Notes under the pieces: generated by a model
What the model was told of the DNA's origin: nothing
The model's input: only the letters and a program-made list of their open reading frames with translations
Database searches by the model: none
Program-made: the position numbers and the translations under genes
Origin: Baffinella frigidus
Taxonomy: Eukaryota > Cryptophyceae > Cryptomonadales > Baffinellaceae
Length of the DNA stretch: 12,212 nt
NCBI GenBank assembly: GCA_026770585.1
Contig: MU646316.1
Coordinates: 243,927-256,138 of the forward strand
Direction of reading: 5' to 3'
Shown: piece by piece, positions 6,495 to 12,191 of the stretch
Layout: each line of letters begins with the position of its first letter
Position numbering within the stretch: position 1 is the first letter of the stretch

Positions 6495-6553
6495 GAAACA
6501 TCAGATCCTCCCACCACCCCTCCCAGCTCGTACAGCTTTCCCCCGAGCGACAC
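6495..6553 (-). pseudogene. Partial copy of kelch exon D inside the upstream intron
   Basis: After the same acceptor GTGTGGCAG it reads VSLGGKLYELGGVVGGSDVS to a TAG. Of six differences from exon D over the first 45 bases, four are silent third-position changes; two alter residues (A/S, A/E). Downstream of GGVVG the copy is lost. It could be an alternative acceptor exon, but the early stop makes it look decayed. Confidence 0.6.
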
Positions 6554-6571
6554 CTGCCACACCCACCCACC

Positions 6572-6708
6572 CACTTAGCAGCGGCCGAGTTCCTTTCTTC
6601 CCGGATATCCGGGGAAAATGCGGTTAGAATCCAATGCAAATGGATACGATTCTAATGCAAATCGTTTAGATGGACTGTATCCGTGAAGCCCTCGGTGGCT
6701 GCTAAGTG
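6572..6708. repeat. TIR element (137 bp)
   Basis: CACTTAGCAGCGGCCGAG at the left and its inverse at 6691-6708, two mismatches in 18. Inside, AATGCAAATGGATACGATTCT and AATGCAAATCG form a short tandem. It sits between the duplicated exon-D acceptor region and the 64-bp direct repeat, where the other copy (6121-6132) has no insertion. No matched target duplication was found. Confidence 0.6.
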
Positions 6709-6721
6709 GCAGTTGAAAATC

Positions 6722-6784
6722 GGCTAGGTTCTGAACCAGGAATTCCTCAGTGGTTTGAAGGGTTGCCACCTGTCACGGCCACCA
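6722..6784. repeat. ~64-bp direct repeat, copy 2
   Basis: GGCTAGGTTCTGAACCAGGAATTCC...GTTTGAAGGGTTGCC...GCCACCA, paired with 6132-6195. Element 4 is inserted immediately after it. Confidence 0.7.
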
Positions 6785-6787
6785 TTT

Positions 6788-6932
6788 TCATCTCGGAAGA
6801 TAACTGAATCAGTTCCTTTTCAATAGGAGGTTGTATAGGAGAAAATAGTTAGGGCATAGTAAACTTAATTAGGCCTCCCTAATTAAACGAAAACGCTAAT
6901 TCGGGAACTGATTCAGTTATCTTTCGAGATGA
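6788..6932. mobile_element. MITE-like element 4 (145 bp, TSD ATTT)
   Basis: Flanked by ATTT at 6784-6787 and 6933-6936. The inverted ends start TCATCTCGGAAGATAACTG and match over 29 bp with one mismatch, continuing through AATCAGTTCC. The centre has a perfect TTAATTAGG / CCTAATTAA stem. A/T-rich, no coding capacity. Same tip (TCATC) and 4-bp duplication as the elements at 1953, 3439, 5481 and 10270. Confidence 0.85.
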
Positions 6933-7076
6933 ATTTTGAAAGGAGGTTAGGGGGGGTCGAATTCCTCTGTGCTTTTGAAGGGTTCGAAAACGAAGTTTCG
7001 CATTCGGATGCGACGATCGCTCGTGCAAAGAAGTGCCCTTCACCCGAGAATCGCCACGACCCAAACCGCGTCTCTT

Positions 7077-7237
7077 CTACACAGCGGACTTCGAAGGGAT
7101 TTCGAATCACCCCCAAGCGACAGGACTTACGACCCTACTGTAGGAAACCCGTAGGGACATAGCGAGGTTCTTACGGATAAGGTAACGGAAAGTCGGCCCG
7201 ATTTGGGCCGAAAATCCATTCGTAGCCCGCTGTGTGG
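7077..7237 (-). repeat. 161-bp TIR family, copy in minus orientation
   Basis: Ends CTACACAGCGGACTTCGAAGG and (inverted) CCACACAGCGGGCTACGAATGG. The whole unit is an inverted copy of 7982-8142, with the same length and order of internal blocks (GGGCCGA.TTTCCGT, CTATGTCCCT.CGGGTT, CCTAC.GTAGG). No convincing target duplication. The two copies bracket exon C and its decayed duplicate. Confidence 0.75.
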
Positions 7238-7250
7238 GTAGGAGCCCTGG

Positions 7251-7432
7251 GATATGAGGAGCAAACTGTTAGCCAACTGGGGTTCACACCTAGCCAGATT
7301 ACCACCGAAGAAGGCACACGCAAGGCAGTCACCTCGGACAGTTGGCTTCATCGTCCGCGTGACCGGTCACGCGGGCGTTCACGGGCCTGCCGGCGGGGCT
7401 GTTCCACGATATGAGGAGCAAACTGTTAGCCA
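7251..7432 (+). repeat. 25-bp direct repeat pair with palindrome between
   Basis: GATATGAGGAGCAAACTG followed by TTAGCCA stands at 7251-7275 and again, identical, at 7408-7432. Between them, 7355-7374 is a perfect 20-bp palindrome (CCGCGTGACCGGTCACGCGG). The 7260-7350 part has AGCCAACTG / CAGTTGGCT inverted. Non-coding; lies in the intron between exons C and D. Confidence 0.75.
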
Positions 7433-7544
7433 CCTACCGCATGCTAACTACTCTGAATCCCATGTGGTTTCCAACAAGAACAAAAATCCTGCGGTGCAAG
7501 AGTGTTGACCAGCCTCGCTCCCCCCGGGAGGGTGAGATGCACAC

Positions 7545-7580
7545 CATGTAAAATGTCCCGCCTGGGGGATATCCCTCGAC
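7545..7580 (-). pseudogene. Partial copy of kelch exon C end
   Basis: Reads DIPQAGHFT and then an ATG+GTGTGC donor copy, against DIPRAGHSM+GTGTGC in exon C (7856-7958). A length change just before the donor puts it out of phase with exon D. The upstream part of exon C is missing. It sits in the intron between C and D. The flanking 7593-7855 stretch holds no supported feature. Confidence 0.5.
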
Positions 7581-7855
7581 CCTGTGGCTGTGATGCTGTG
7601 TGGCCTCTCAGCAGGCCTATATTGAGTTTGAAAACAGGCGAGGGGGGGCGGGGCGGTCCACACGAGAATGCTAGAGGGGCCTACTCAAACCCGATGTGCT
7701 TTTAAAAGTGGGCATGTGTGTAGTAACTTTCGTTGATTGGTCACGTAACTCTGCAAAATTTGCACAGTCACGAGGTTGGAACACCCTATCCTGGTACAAT
7801 TTTTTACAACCCCATATGTAAAAAGACCCTCTTGCATTCTCGAGTGGGTGCACAC

Positions 7856-7958
7856 CATCGAATGCCCGGCCCGCGGGATATCCATCTTGGGACCTTCGCA
7901 CCAGCGCCGCCCGAGCCGCCAGCTTTCGGTTGAGCTCAGGACTTCTGACCCGTCGAAT
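7856..7958 (-). CDS. Kelch-repeat exon C (103 nt)
   Basis: Begins after CTCGACAG (7959-7966) and ends before the donor GTGTGC (7855-7850). One base completes the split Gly codon of exon B, then 34 codons follow. FDGSEVLSSTESW (1-13) carries the turn and outer-strand signature after the GG; RRWCEGPKMDIPR (17-29) carries the conserved W and the PR of the next motif; AGHSM (30-34) starts the next blade and is continued by VALGGKLYALGG in exon D. Spliced in this order, B, C and D give two uninterrupted kelch motifs with correct spacing, the best evidence that this is a real gene. Intron B-C is 502 nt and intron C-D is 1752 nt. Confidence 0.75.
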
Positions 7959-7981
7959 CTGTCGAGGGTACGGTGCTCAAG

Positions 7982-8142
7982 CCACACAGCGGGCTACAAA
8001 GGGACTTTCGGCCCAAAATGGGCCCAGTTTCCGTTGCCTTCTCCGTAGGAACCCCCCTATGTCCCTGCGGGTTGCCTACCGTAGGATCCTAGGTCTTATC
8101 GCTTAGGGGTCATTCACAATCCCTTCGAAGTCCGCTGCGTGG
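7982..8142 (+). repeat. 161-bp TIR family, copy in plus orientation
   Basis: Starts CCACACAGCGGGCTACAAAGGG and ends with an inverted CCACGCAGCGGACTTCGAAGGG. Equal in length to, and inverted relative to, 7077-7237. It lies in the intron between exons B and C. The remaining 8143-8338 stretch shows no supported feature. Confidence 0.75.
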
Positions 8143-8338
8143 CGTAGCGAATGTCACGTTGCGTGGAAGATTATGAAATTACGAACAGCCTGGTGTTATT
8201 GGACACGGCAGTGTCACACCACAGGCAGTGTCGTCCTGCCCTGAAACCAGAAAGCCAAAACCGAAGCCTGGCGAACCTGTCACAACGCACCCCAAACTTC
8301 CGCCTGTTCACAAAACGCAACATATCCCTCAGGTGGCG

Positions 8339-8385
8339 AGTAGGCGCATACGCCCTACGGTAGGGCCCTAGGACCTGCCTATGGC
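8339..8385 (+). repeat. 46-bp repeat, inverted partner at 11939-11985
   Basis: AGTAGGCGCATACGCCCTACGG followed by TAGGGCCCTAGGACCTGCCTA is matched on the opposite strand at 11939-11985 with few changes. Contains the near-palindromes CCCTACGGTAGGG and CCTAGG. Confidence 0.7.
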
Positions 8386-8460
8386 GAGTTCGGGCGGATA
8401 TTTGCCCGTCTGCAACGGGATAATAATTTGGTGTATGAGCGAGCCACGGGCGGAACTCAC

Positions 8461-8636
8461 CCGCCAGCCACCCACACATCCTGCCCCAGCACCGCGCCCG
8501 CATGCAGAACGCGCGGAGTGGTGAGCGGCGTGTCGGGAAGCCACTCGGGTTTCTCGTGGGCCGTGTCGAGGGTATCCACGTCAGCGAGAACGGCGAGGTC
8601 GTCTCCGCCTCCGATGCAGAAGAGGAGCTGCCCCAC
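8461..8636 (-). CDS. Kelch-repeat exon B (176 nt)
   Basis: Opens after the acceptor GGGACTTGCAG (AG at 8638-8637) and closes before a consensus donor GTGAGT (8460-8455), ending in phase 2. VGQLLFCIGGGDD (1-13) is the inner strand and GG turn; LADVDTLD (17-24) the next strand; PEWLPDTPLTTPR (30-42) the conserved W and PR; HAGAVLGQDVWVAG (45-58) opens the following blade, whose second Gly codon is split by the intron. The block therefore holds one full blade and the start of the next. Kelch propellers usually mediate protein binding or act in galactose-oxidase-like enzymes; no catalytic residues can be judged here. An open frame on the opposite strand is a shadow. Confidence 0.75.
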
Positions 8637-8671
8637 CTGCAAGTCCCGTCCTTCACGCGTTAACCACATTG

Positions 8672-8735
8672 AAAGCTGCCCACTTGCAAACATGCAAAGC
8701 TACCCATTTGAAGACATCCAAAGCTACCCACGTGT
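8672..8735 (+). repeat. 24-bp tandem repeat
   Basis: Units AAAGCTGCCCACTTGCAAAC+ATGC (8672-8695) and AAAGCTACCCATTTGAAGAC+ATCC (8696-8719), plus a partial third (AAAGCTACCCACGTG). Lies in the intron just upstream of exon B's acceptor on the coding strand. Confidence 0.75.
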
Positions 8736-8898
8736 GAAATTCCCGCGCGCACTCTCCCCAGGCACGCCCGTCCGCGGAGATCAAACACAGCCAGTCACAC
8801 CCCACAGCACGCCGTGCATCGAAGCAGTGAGGCACAGCGCACCCATGCCCATCCCCGCTGAGTGCCGTTCGCGGCTTAGCGACATCCAAAAGGTACTC

Positions 8899-8926
8899 AC
8901 CTACGAAAAAGCGCTTTTTCGTAGGT
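8899..8926. repeat. Perfect 28-bp palindrome
   Basis: ACCTACGAAAAAGC and its exact inverse with no spacer. TCA stands on both sides of the inner 26 bp (8897-8899 region and 8926-8928), a possible 3-bp duplication. On the minus strand its edge forms CGTAG+GTGAGT, a strong donor-like site inside the intron between exons A and B, with no exon attached that I can recognise. Confidence 0.75.
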
Positions 8927-8932
8927 CATTTC

Positions 8933-9184
8933 CCGGTCGTGGCTATGATCCGCCGGGGGTTGGCTGTCAACTTGAGAATTGTCTGACAGTCAAACCGCGT
9001 GAGGCAAAAGTGAGGTTTTGTGGGCGGGACACAGCGCTCCCCGGTCGTGGACACTGATGCGATGGGGGTTCGCGGGCGTGGCACTGATCCGTCCCGGGTT
9101 CGGAAGGCGCAGCTTTTCGAAGCAGTGACACCCGTGTGGCGCGCTTCCCCGATCGTAAGTCGCGACACTGACCCAATGGGGTTT
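8933..9184 (+). repeat. Repeated intron block (GGTCGTGG..TGATGCRATGGGGGTT)
   Basis: CGGTCGTGGCTATGATCCGCCGGGGGTT (split by a few bases), CGGTCGTGGACACTGATGCG and CGATCGTAAGTCGCGACACTG begin three related blocks near 8935, 9043 and 9152; each ends in GGGGTT-like sequence. The AGGCAAAAGTGAGGTTTTG stretch at 9002-9020 repeats at 9316-9335, next to exon A's donor, so the unit appears to be duplicated intron carrying the donor side of exon A. 8964-8999 is a partial copy of the ~125-bp intronic family. Confidence 0.5.
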
Positions 9185-9312
9185 CTAGCTGTGCCTGAGT
9201 CTATATGGGCTCACCAATTTGGTAATCCCGGGCACTTTCCCGCTCCAATGTTGACGAATTTGTGCCGCTCACCCAGAACGTCGACTTGACAATAGTCTGA
9301 CAGTCAACCCGC
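9185..9312 (-). repeat. ~125-bp intronic repeat, inverted copy
   Basis: CTAGCTGTGCCTGAGTC, GGGCTCACCAATTTGG, GTTGACGAATTTGTGC and GAC.ATAGTCTGACAGTCAA follow the same order as the reverse complement of 10449-10571 and 10863-10986. It lies in the intron between exons A and B, opposite in orientation to the other two full copies. Confidence 0.7.
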
Positions 9313-9351
9313 GTGAGGCATAAGTGAGGTTTTGGAGGGTGGGACACAGAC

Positions 9352-9529
9352 CGCGACGGCGAAGCAGCCACTGCGCGGGGAGAGGAGGTCGGCCTGGCCC
9401 TCGAACGTGTTTTCTTCAATCCGCCGCACCACGCTCCCTCCGCGCGCCTGTCCGTTCAGCATGGGCATGATTGACACAGAGTCGAGGGGTGTAGATGAAT
9501 TTCTAGGTACCGAACGGGCTGCGCCAGCG
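9352..9529 (-). CDS. Kelch-repeat exon A (178 nt)
   Basis: The acceptor CCACTGCTTGCAG (AG at 9531-9530) precedes one base plus 59 codons; the donor is GTCTGT (9351-9346), phase 0. Residues 21-31 (MPMLNGQARGG) and 32-43 (SVVRRIEENTFE) fit a divergent blade, and 46-59 (ADLLSPRSGCFAVA) ends on the PR and first strand, completed by VGQLLFCIGGG of exon B. The A-B intron is 715 nt. Two other partial copies exist (10202-10265 for the 5' part, 9659-9703 for the middle), and the 5' part keeps the same frame in its copy (A.AAR.VP.N...PLD.V), so the N-terminal portion is probably also coding. The exon needs a preceding one ending in phase 2, not identified. Confidence 0.65.
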
Positions 9530-9592
9530 CTGCAAGCAGTGGCAGCCGTGTGGGGGGGAGGCGCAGCGCTCAGACTCGACCCAAACCGCTAC

Positions 9593-9660
9593 ACCGTAGA
9601 CCGTAGACCGTGGACCGTATACCGTATACCGTGAACCGTGAACCGTGAACCGTTAACCGA
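9593..9660 (+). repeat. ACCGTRA heptamer tract 1
   Basis: Nine to ten units of ACCGTNN in strict 7-bp register (ACCGTAG, ACCGTGG, ACCGTAT, ACCGTGA, ACCGTTA). It differs from the plant-type telomere unit CCCTAAA mainly by a T-to-G-type change, a telomere-variant-like satellite. Confidence 0.8.
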
Positions 9661-9703
9661 ACGTGTGTTCTTCGTTCCGCCGCACCACGCTCCCTCCGCG
9701 CGC
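9659..9703 (-). pseudogene. Partial copy of kelch exon A (middle)
   Basis: Reads ARGGSVVRRNEEHTF, against ARGGSVVRRIEENTF in exon A. The upstream side is unrelated (CATGAATC), and just after the HTF codons the sequence becomes the ACCGTRA heptamer tract, so the heptamers begin exactly where the exon copy breaks off. Confidence 0.65.
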
Positions 9704-9779
9704 ATGATTCATGGAAGAGAATGGATAGAGGGGTTCAGAAGAAAAAAAGCTTTTCATAGGCATGATTGAGAATGGGCGT

Positions 9780-9950
9780 CATGCCCATGCCGCCGTGTTG
9801 GGGGGGGGGCAGTGCGCTCAGACTCGACCCAAACCGCTAAACCGTGAACCGTATACCGTGAACGATATATCGTGAACCGTAAACTGTAAATCGTCAACCG
9901 TAACTCGTAAACCGCAAATCGTCAACAGTAAACCGTAAACAGCAAGAGGG
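9780..9950. repeat. ACCGTRA heptamer tract 2 and flank
   Basis: The block GCCGTGTTGGGGGG...GCTCAGACTCGACCC preceding the heptamers is a copy of 9547-9584, so flank and tract were duplicated as one unit. From 9836 the heptamer drifts (ACCGTAA, ATCGTCA, ACAGTAA). Confidence 0.75.
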
Positions 9951-10021
9951 TGGCACAGCAGGGGCACCCCTGCTGCCATAGGGCTGGGACGCGTCGACTG
10001 GCCAGTGTCGGCAATGCTCAC

Positions 10022-10121
10022 GTGAAGGGAAAGTGTGTTTTGGGGGTTTCGCTGAAGTGAAGGGAAAGTGTGTTTTGGGGTTTTCGCTGAAGTGAAGGGA
10101 AAGTGTGTTTGGGGGGTCTTC
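10022..10121 (+). repeat. 35-bp tandem repeat, 2.9 units
   Basis: GTGAAGGGAAAGTGTGTTTT followed by GGGGGTTTCGCTGAA at 10022, 10057 and 10092 (last unit partial). One base differs between the first two units, so the duplication looks recent. Nothing else is recognisable in 9951-10200. Confidence 0.85.
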
Positions 10122-10201
10122 TCAGGCGTGCCCGATCCGTAATAGGCTTCGGCGTGATCACTGGGGTGGGCACCACGCCGGGGGTCCCCGCAGCATCACA
10201 G

Positions 10202-10265
10202 CCACAGCGTCGAGGGGCCTAGTTAAGTTTGCTGGTACCAAGCGGGCTGCGACAGCGCGCCAAGC
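10202..10265 (-). pseudogene. Partial copy of kelch exon A (5' part)
   Basis: Reads AVAARLVPANLTRPLDAVAV in the frame that gives AGAARSVPRNSSTPLDSVSI in exon A: no frame change, but the acceptor AG has become GC (TGCTTGGCG against TGCTTGCAG). MITE-like element 5 is inserted right at this lost acceptor. Confidence 0.55.
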
Positions 10266-10269
10266 AATC

Positions 10270-10429
10270 TCATCCGGATGAGTATTCATAATGAATACGA
10301 TTTCGGGGATCTCCGATCCGATTCTCGTGCATCTTAAGGCTCTAAATGAAGTCTAGATAGACGACTGTCTTATTTATACCCCTTAAGATATACCAAAATC
10401 GTATTCATTATGAATACTCGACGGGATTA
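10270..10429. mobile_element. MITE-like element 5 (160 bp, TSD AATC)
   Basis: Flanked by AATC at 10266-10269 and 10430-10433. Tips TCATCC and, read inward, TAATCC. The inverted repeat is exact over 24 bp from GAGTATTCATAATGAATACG onward, each arm being itself almost palindromic. Interior short, with CTTAAG near both arms; no coding capacity. Same tip and duplication rule as the other four. Confidence 0.85.
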
Positions 10430-10448
10430 AATCTAGCTCTGCATCACT

Positions 10449-10571
10449 CGGGTTGGCCGACTATTCTCAAGTTGACATGCTGGGTGTGCCGTACAAATCC
10501 GTCAACTTTGGAGCGGGAAAGAACCCAGGCTCGCCAAATTGGTGAGCCCAAATAGAATGCGACAGGGCTAG
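10449..10571 (+). repeat. ~125-bp intronic repeat, copy
   Basis: CGGGTTGGCCGACTATTCTC through ACTTTGGAGCGGGAAAG and AAATTGGTGAGCCCAAATAG to GGGCTAG; same order in 10863-10986, inverted in 9185-9312. It lies in sequence downstream of exon 10670-10844 on the coding strand and ends beside an acceptor-like GTGATGCAG. 10572-10669 is the donor side of that intron and shows no other feature. Confidence 0.75.
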
Positions 10572-10669
10572 GCAGTGGCAGGTGGAACGGGGTGGCCCTG
10601 ACTCTGGCGGAAGGGCACTTTGTAAAGTCACTCCGGTCATCCTACACGGGGTTATATCCCCAAACTAAC

Positions 10670-10844
10670 CTCCTTGCGCAGCTCAGCAGCCGCGCGCTGC
10701 TGCAGTTTCTCCGCAGGACTCTCCTCCTCCTCCCTGCGCCCCGCCCACACGTCACCGCTGGCCCACCGCCGATCGTGCGTCAGCCCCGCGCGCTCATGGT
10801 GCGCGTATTTGACAAGCCGTGGGCCGTGTGGAACGACGTCCAGT
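10670..10844 (-). CDS. Charged helical exon, 5' region (175 nt)
   Basis: Acceptor AGGTAGAG (last AG 10846-10845), donor GTTAGT (10669-10664), ends in phase 0. LDVVPHGPRLVKYAHHERAG (1-20) precedes HDRRWASGDVWAGRR (23-37) and EEEESPAEKLQQRAAAELRK (38-57), a heptad-compatible charged helix suggesting a short coiled coil. No family is recognised. One leading base completes the Ala codon left open by the candidate exon at 11046-11208, giving in-phase joining across a 201-nt intron. It lies upstream of the kelch exons on the same strand, so it may be the N-terminal coiled-coil part of the same protein, but the link to exon A needs another exon. Confidence 0.5.
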
Positions 10845-10862
10845 CTCTACCTCTGCCTCAGC

Positions 10863-10986
10863 CGGGTTGATCGACTATTCTCAGGTTGACAGCCTAAGTC
10901 CGCGGTGAAAATCCGTCGACTTTGGAGTGAAAACGAGCCCGGGAAAACCCAATTTGGTGAGCCCAAACAGACTGAGACAGAGCTAG
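10863..10986 (+). repeat. ~125-bp intronic repeat filling a small intron
   Basis: The third full copy of this family makes up most of the predicted 201-nt intron 10845-11045. Its CGGGTTG end lies within about 20 bases of the acceptor, as the 10449 copy does beside its own acceptor-like GTGATGCAG. Confidence 0.7.
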
Positions 10987-11045
10987 AGTCTAGCGACGGC
11001 GCATGCGATTGGCAGCGGACGAGGGTGTGTGTGGCTGGCGCTCAC

Positions 11046-11208
11046 GCTGGTTCTGCCTTGATTGAAGACTCGTCGATGTCGGATCCTGCACAGGGCGAGA
11101 GGTGGTTCAGATCGATGCGACTGCCTGTTGAGCCGCGGAGAAGATGCGCTTGGGGGACCCGTGGAAGGGATCCTTTCATGCACTCCGGTCCAGGGGCGGC
11201 AGGCAATG
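11046..11208 (-). CDS. Candidate 5' exon (163 nt)
   Basis: Acceptor TCACCGCAG (AG 11210-11209), donor GTGAGC (11045-11040). The frame reads LPAAPGPECMKGSLPRVPQA and later GSDIDESSIKAEPA, ending in phase 2, and joins the next exon exactly. The 3' half, acidic and serine-rich before the consensus donor, is the persuasive part. The 5' boundary is weak: a second frame is also open across this stretch (Arg/Ser-rich), and another acceptor-like CTGCAG lies at 11288. Its incoming phase (1) is not matched by any exon I can define in 11209-11422; the only candidate there is a 52-nt block (about 11346-11397) reading VMLKSRLGGRVADLSAG before GTGAGG. Confidence 0.3.
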
Positions 11209-11422
11209 CTGCGGTGACCGCCCCAGGATAGCGTCCACCGCACATGGTGAATCAAGAGGATTCGATGACGCAGGAGGGAGGCCACCTGCAGACGACGAAT
11301 CGGATTCGGGCTCGCCCCATCCACGCTCCTTGCGCACTGTGCCTCACGCCAGCGCTCAGGTCAGCAACACGCCCGCCAAGTCTGGATTTCAACATGACGG
11401 ATCTGTGGCGGAGCGCAGAAAA

Positions 11423-11827
11423 CTACAGGATAGAGCATCGGCTCTCGAAGATCGGGGGGAACGACATCACCCCGCCCCTCCAAATCTCAGGAATCACAGA
11501 AAGAGCCTGCACGCATCGTGGCCCCCTGATCCTCCCACAGATGGGAAGGGCGGTACGTGGGTCCAGCCCTGTCGTCGGTCCTCCAGCCGCAGGCACTGAT
11601 CCGGGCGGTGTGGCAGATGCGCCTCCCGGCGGCGGCGCCGAGCCGTACTGAGCCCCCACCGACGCGCCCTGGCGCAGGTACCCCGCCTGTGGCACGTGCC
11701 CAGAGGAAGGGGGAAGGTTCGAGGCCGCGATGCATGGGGCTAGGGCCCAAAGGACCAACGCAACGCAGATCCCACACACGAGGAGCGAGGGTCTCAGTGG
11801 GGCTTTGCAAGCGCCGCAGCCCCCCAT
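11423..11827 (-). CDS. Candidate first exon with signal-peptide-like N-terminus
   Basis: ATG at 11827-11825 (G at +4) opens MGGCGACKAPLRPS, then a hydrophobic run LLVCGICVALVLWALA and a small-residue region (CIAAS), as expected of a signal peptide or signal anchor; a Pro/Gly/Ala-rich tract (APPPGGASATPPGSVPAAGG) follows. An upstream in-frame ATG at 11899 would add 24 residues encoded by A/T-rich palindromic DNA, so the inner ATG is preferred. The frame stays open to a TAG at 11425-11423, but an unseen donor before that is likely, so the end given is the limit of the frame. No family is recognised. Inferred role: N-terminus of the kelch protein, entering the secretory pathway. Confidence 0.4.
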   Translation of the reverse strand: MGGCGACKAPLRPSLLVCGICVALVLWALAPCIAASNLPPSSGHVPQAGYLRQGASVGAQYGSAPPPGGASATPPGSVPAAGGPTTGLDPRTALPICGRIRGPRCVQALSVIPEIWRGGVMSFPPIFESRCSIL

Positions 11828-11873
11828 TCGGCTCTCACGAAAAAAAAACGAGCCGAGCTGGTCAAACTTCAAA

Positions 11874-11940
11874 CTGAGGGTAGTAAACCTAAAACTCAAA
11901 AACCCTCAGACCTGAGGGTAGTATATATACTACCCTCAAG
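11874..11940 (-). promoter_or_regulatory. TATA-like palindromic region upstream of the candidate start
   Basis: 11913-11938 is a perfect 26-bp palindrome (TGAGGGTAGTATA and its inverse) centred on TATATATA, about 95 bases upstream of the ATG at 11827. CTGAGGGTAGT also stands at 11874-11884, inverted with respect to the palindrome's right arm, so the region could equally be a small TIR element. Promoter function is only a possibility from position and TATA content. Confidence 0.3.
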
Positions 11941-11985
11941 CCCTAGGCAGGTCCTAGGGCCCTACGGTAGGGCGTATGAGCCTAC
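11939..11985 (-). repeat. 46-bp repeat, inverted partner of 8339-8385
   Basis: CCCTAGGCAGGTCCTAGGGC followed by CCTACGGTAGGGCGTATGAGCCTACT is the reverse complement, with few changes, of the copy in the intron between exons B and C. Confidence 0.7.
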
Positions 11986-12039
11986 TGGTCACTTAAGGGA
12001 TATACACAGCCGTCCACGGTGTGGATAGCTCCTCTTTTT

Positions 12040-12097
12040 GGTACGTCGGTAGCCTAATGGATAAGGCACCGGTCGTTAGGTTATGAGCCCTAAACCA
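12040..12097 (+). other. tRNA-like remnant (possible SINE head)
   Basis: TAGCCTAATGG at 12050-12060 fits the pol III A box, and GCC...GGC around TAATGGATAA makes a normal D arm like that of many arginine tRNAs. The 3' part does not fold: no anticodon stem pairs, and GGTTATGAGCC (12079) is only a poor B-box match. The call is a broken tRNA or the tRNA-derived head of a SINE rather than a working tRNA gene. 12098-12191 shows nothing further recognisable. Confidence 0.4.
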
Positions 12098-12191
12098 AGC
12101 TCCTAAAAAGGATCCATAAACGAGTGAGAGGCAGAGGACCGAGGACTCTTGCCACTCCGCCGCCTGGATGTTTCCGGTTAGATTTGAGCAT

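Noticed and set aside
8171-8656. 161-codon minus-strand frame overlapping exon B
   Set aside because: Different frame from the kelch reading; its sequence shows no domain, while the kelch frame has matching splice sites at both ends.
8899-8926. Intrinsic (rho-independent) terminator
   Set aside because: A hairpin with a T-run arm, but the T run is inside the stem and the locus is eukaryotic; it is a palindrome.
8428-9057. Longest open frame in the window, 209 codons on the plus strand
   Set aside because: It runs antisense to kelch exon B and through a tandem repeat and a perfect palindrome, with no recognisable domain; exon B's strand has the motif evidence.
10022-10121. Possible CRISPR-like array
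   Set aside because: Units are contiguous with no spacers, and the window is eukaryotic; it is a simple 35-bp tandem repeat.
10983-11324. 113-codon minus-strand frame, an alternative to the exon at 11046-11208
   Set aside because: Arg/Ser/Pro-rich shadow-like composition; the other frame gives an in-phase join to the next exon and a better peptide. Not fully excluded.
12040-12110. Functional tRNA gene
   Set aside because: The anticodon stem does not pair and the B box is poor, so only a remnant is called.
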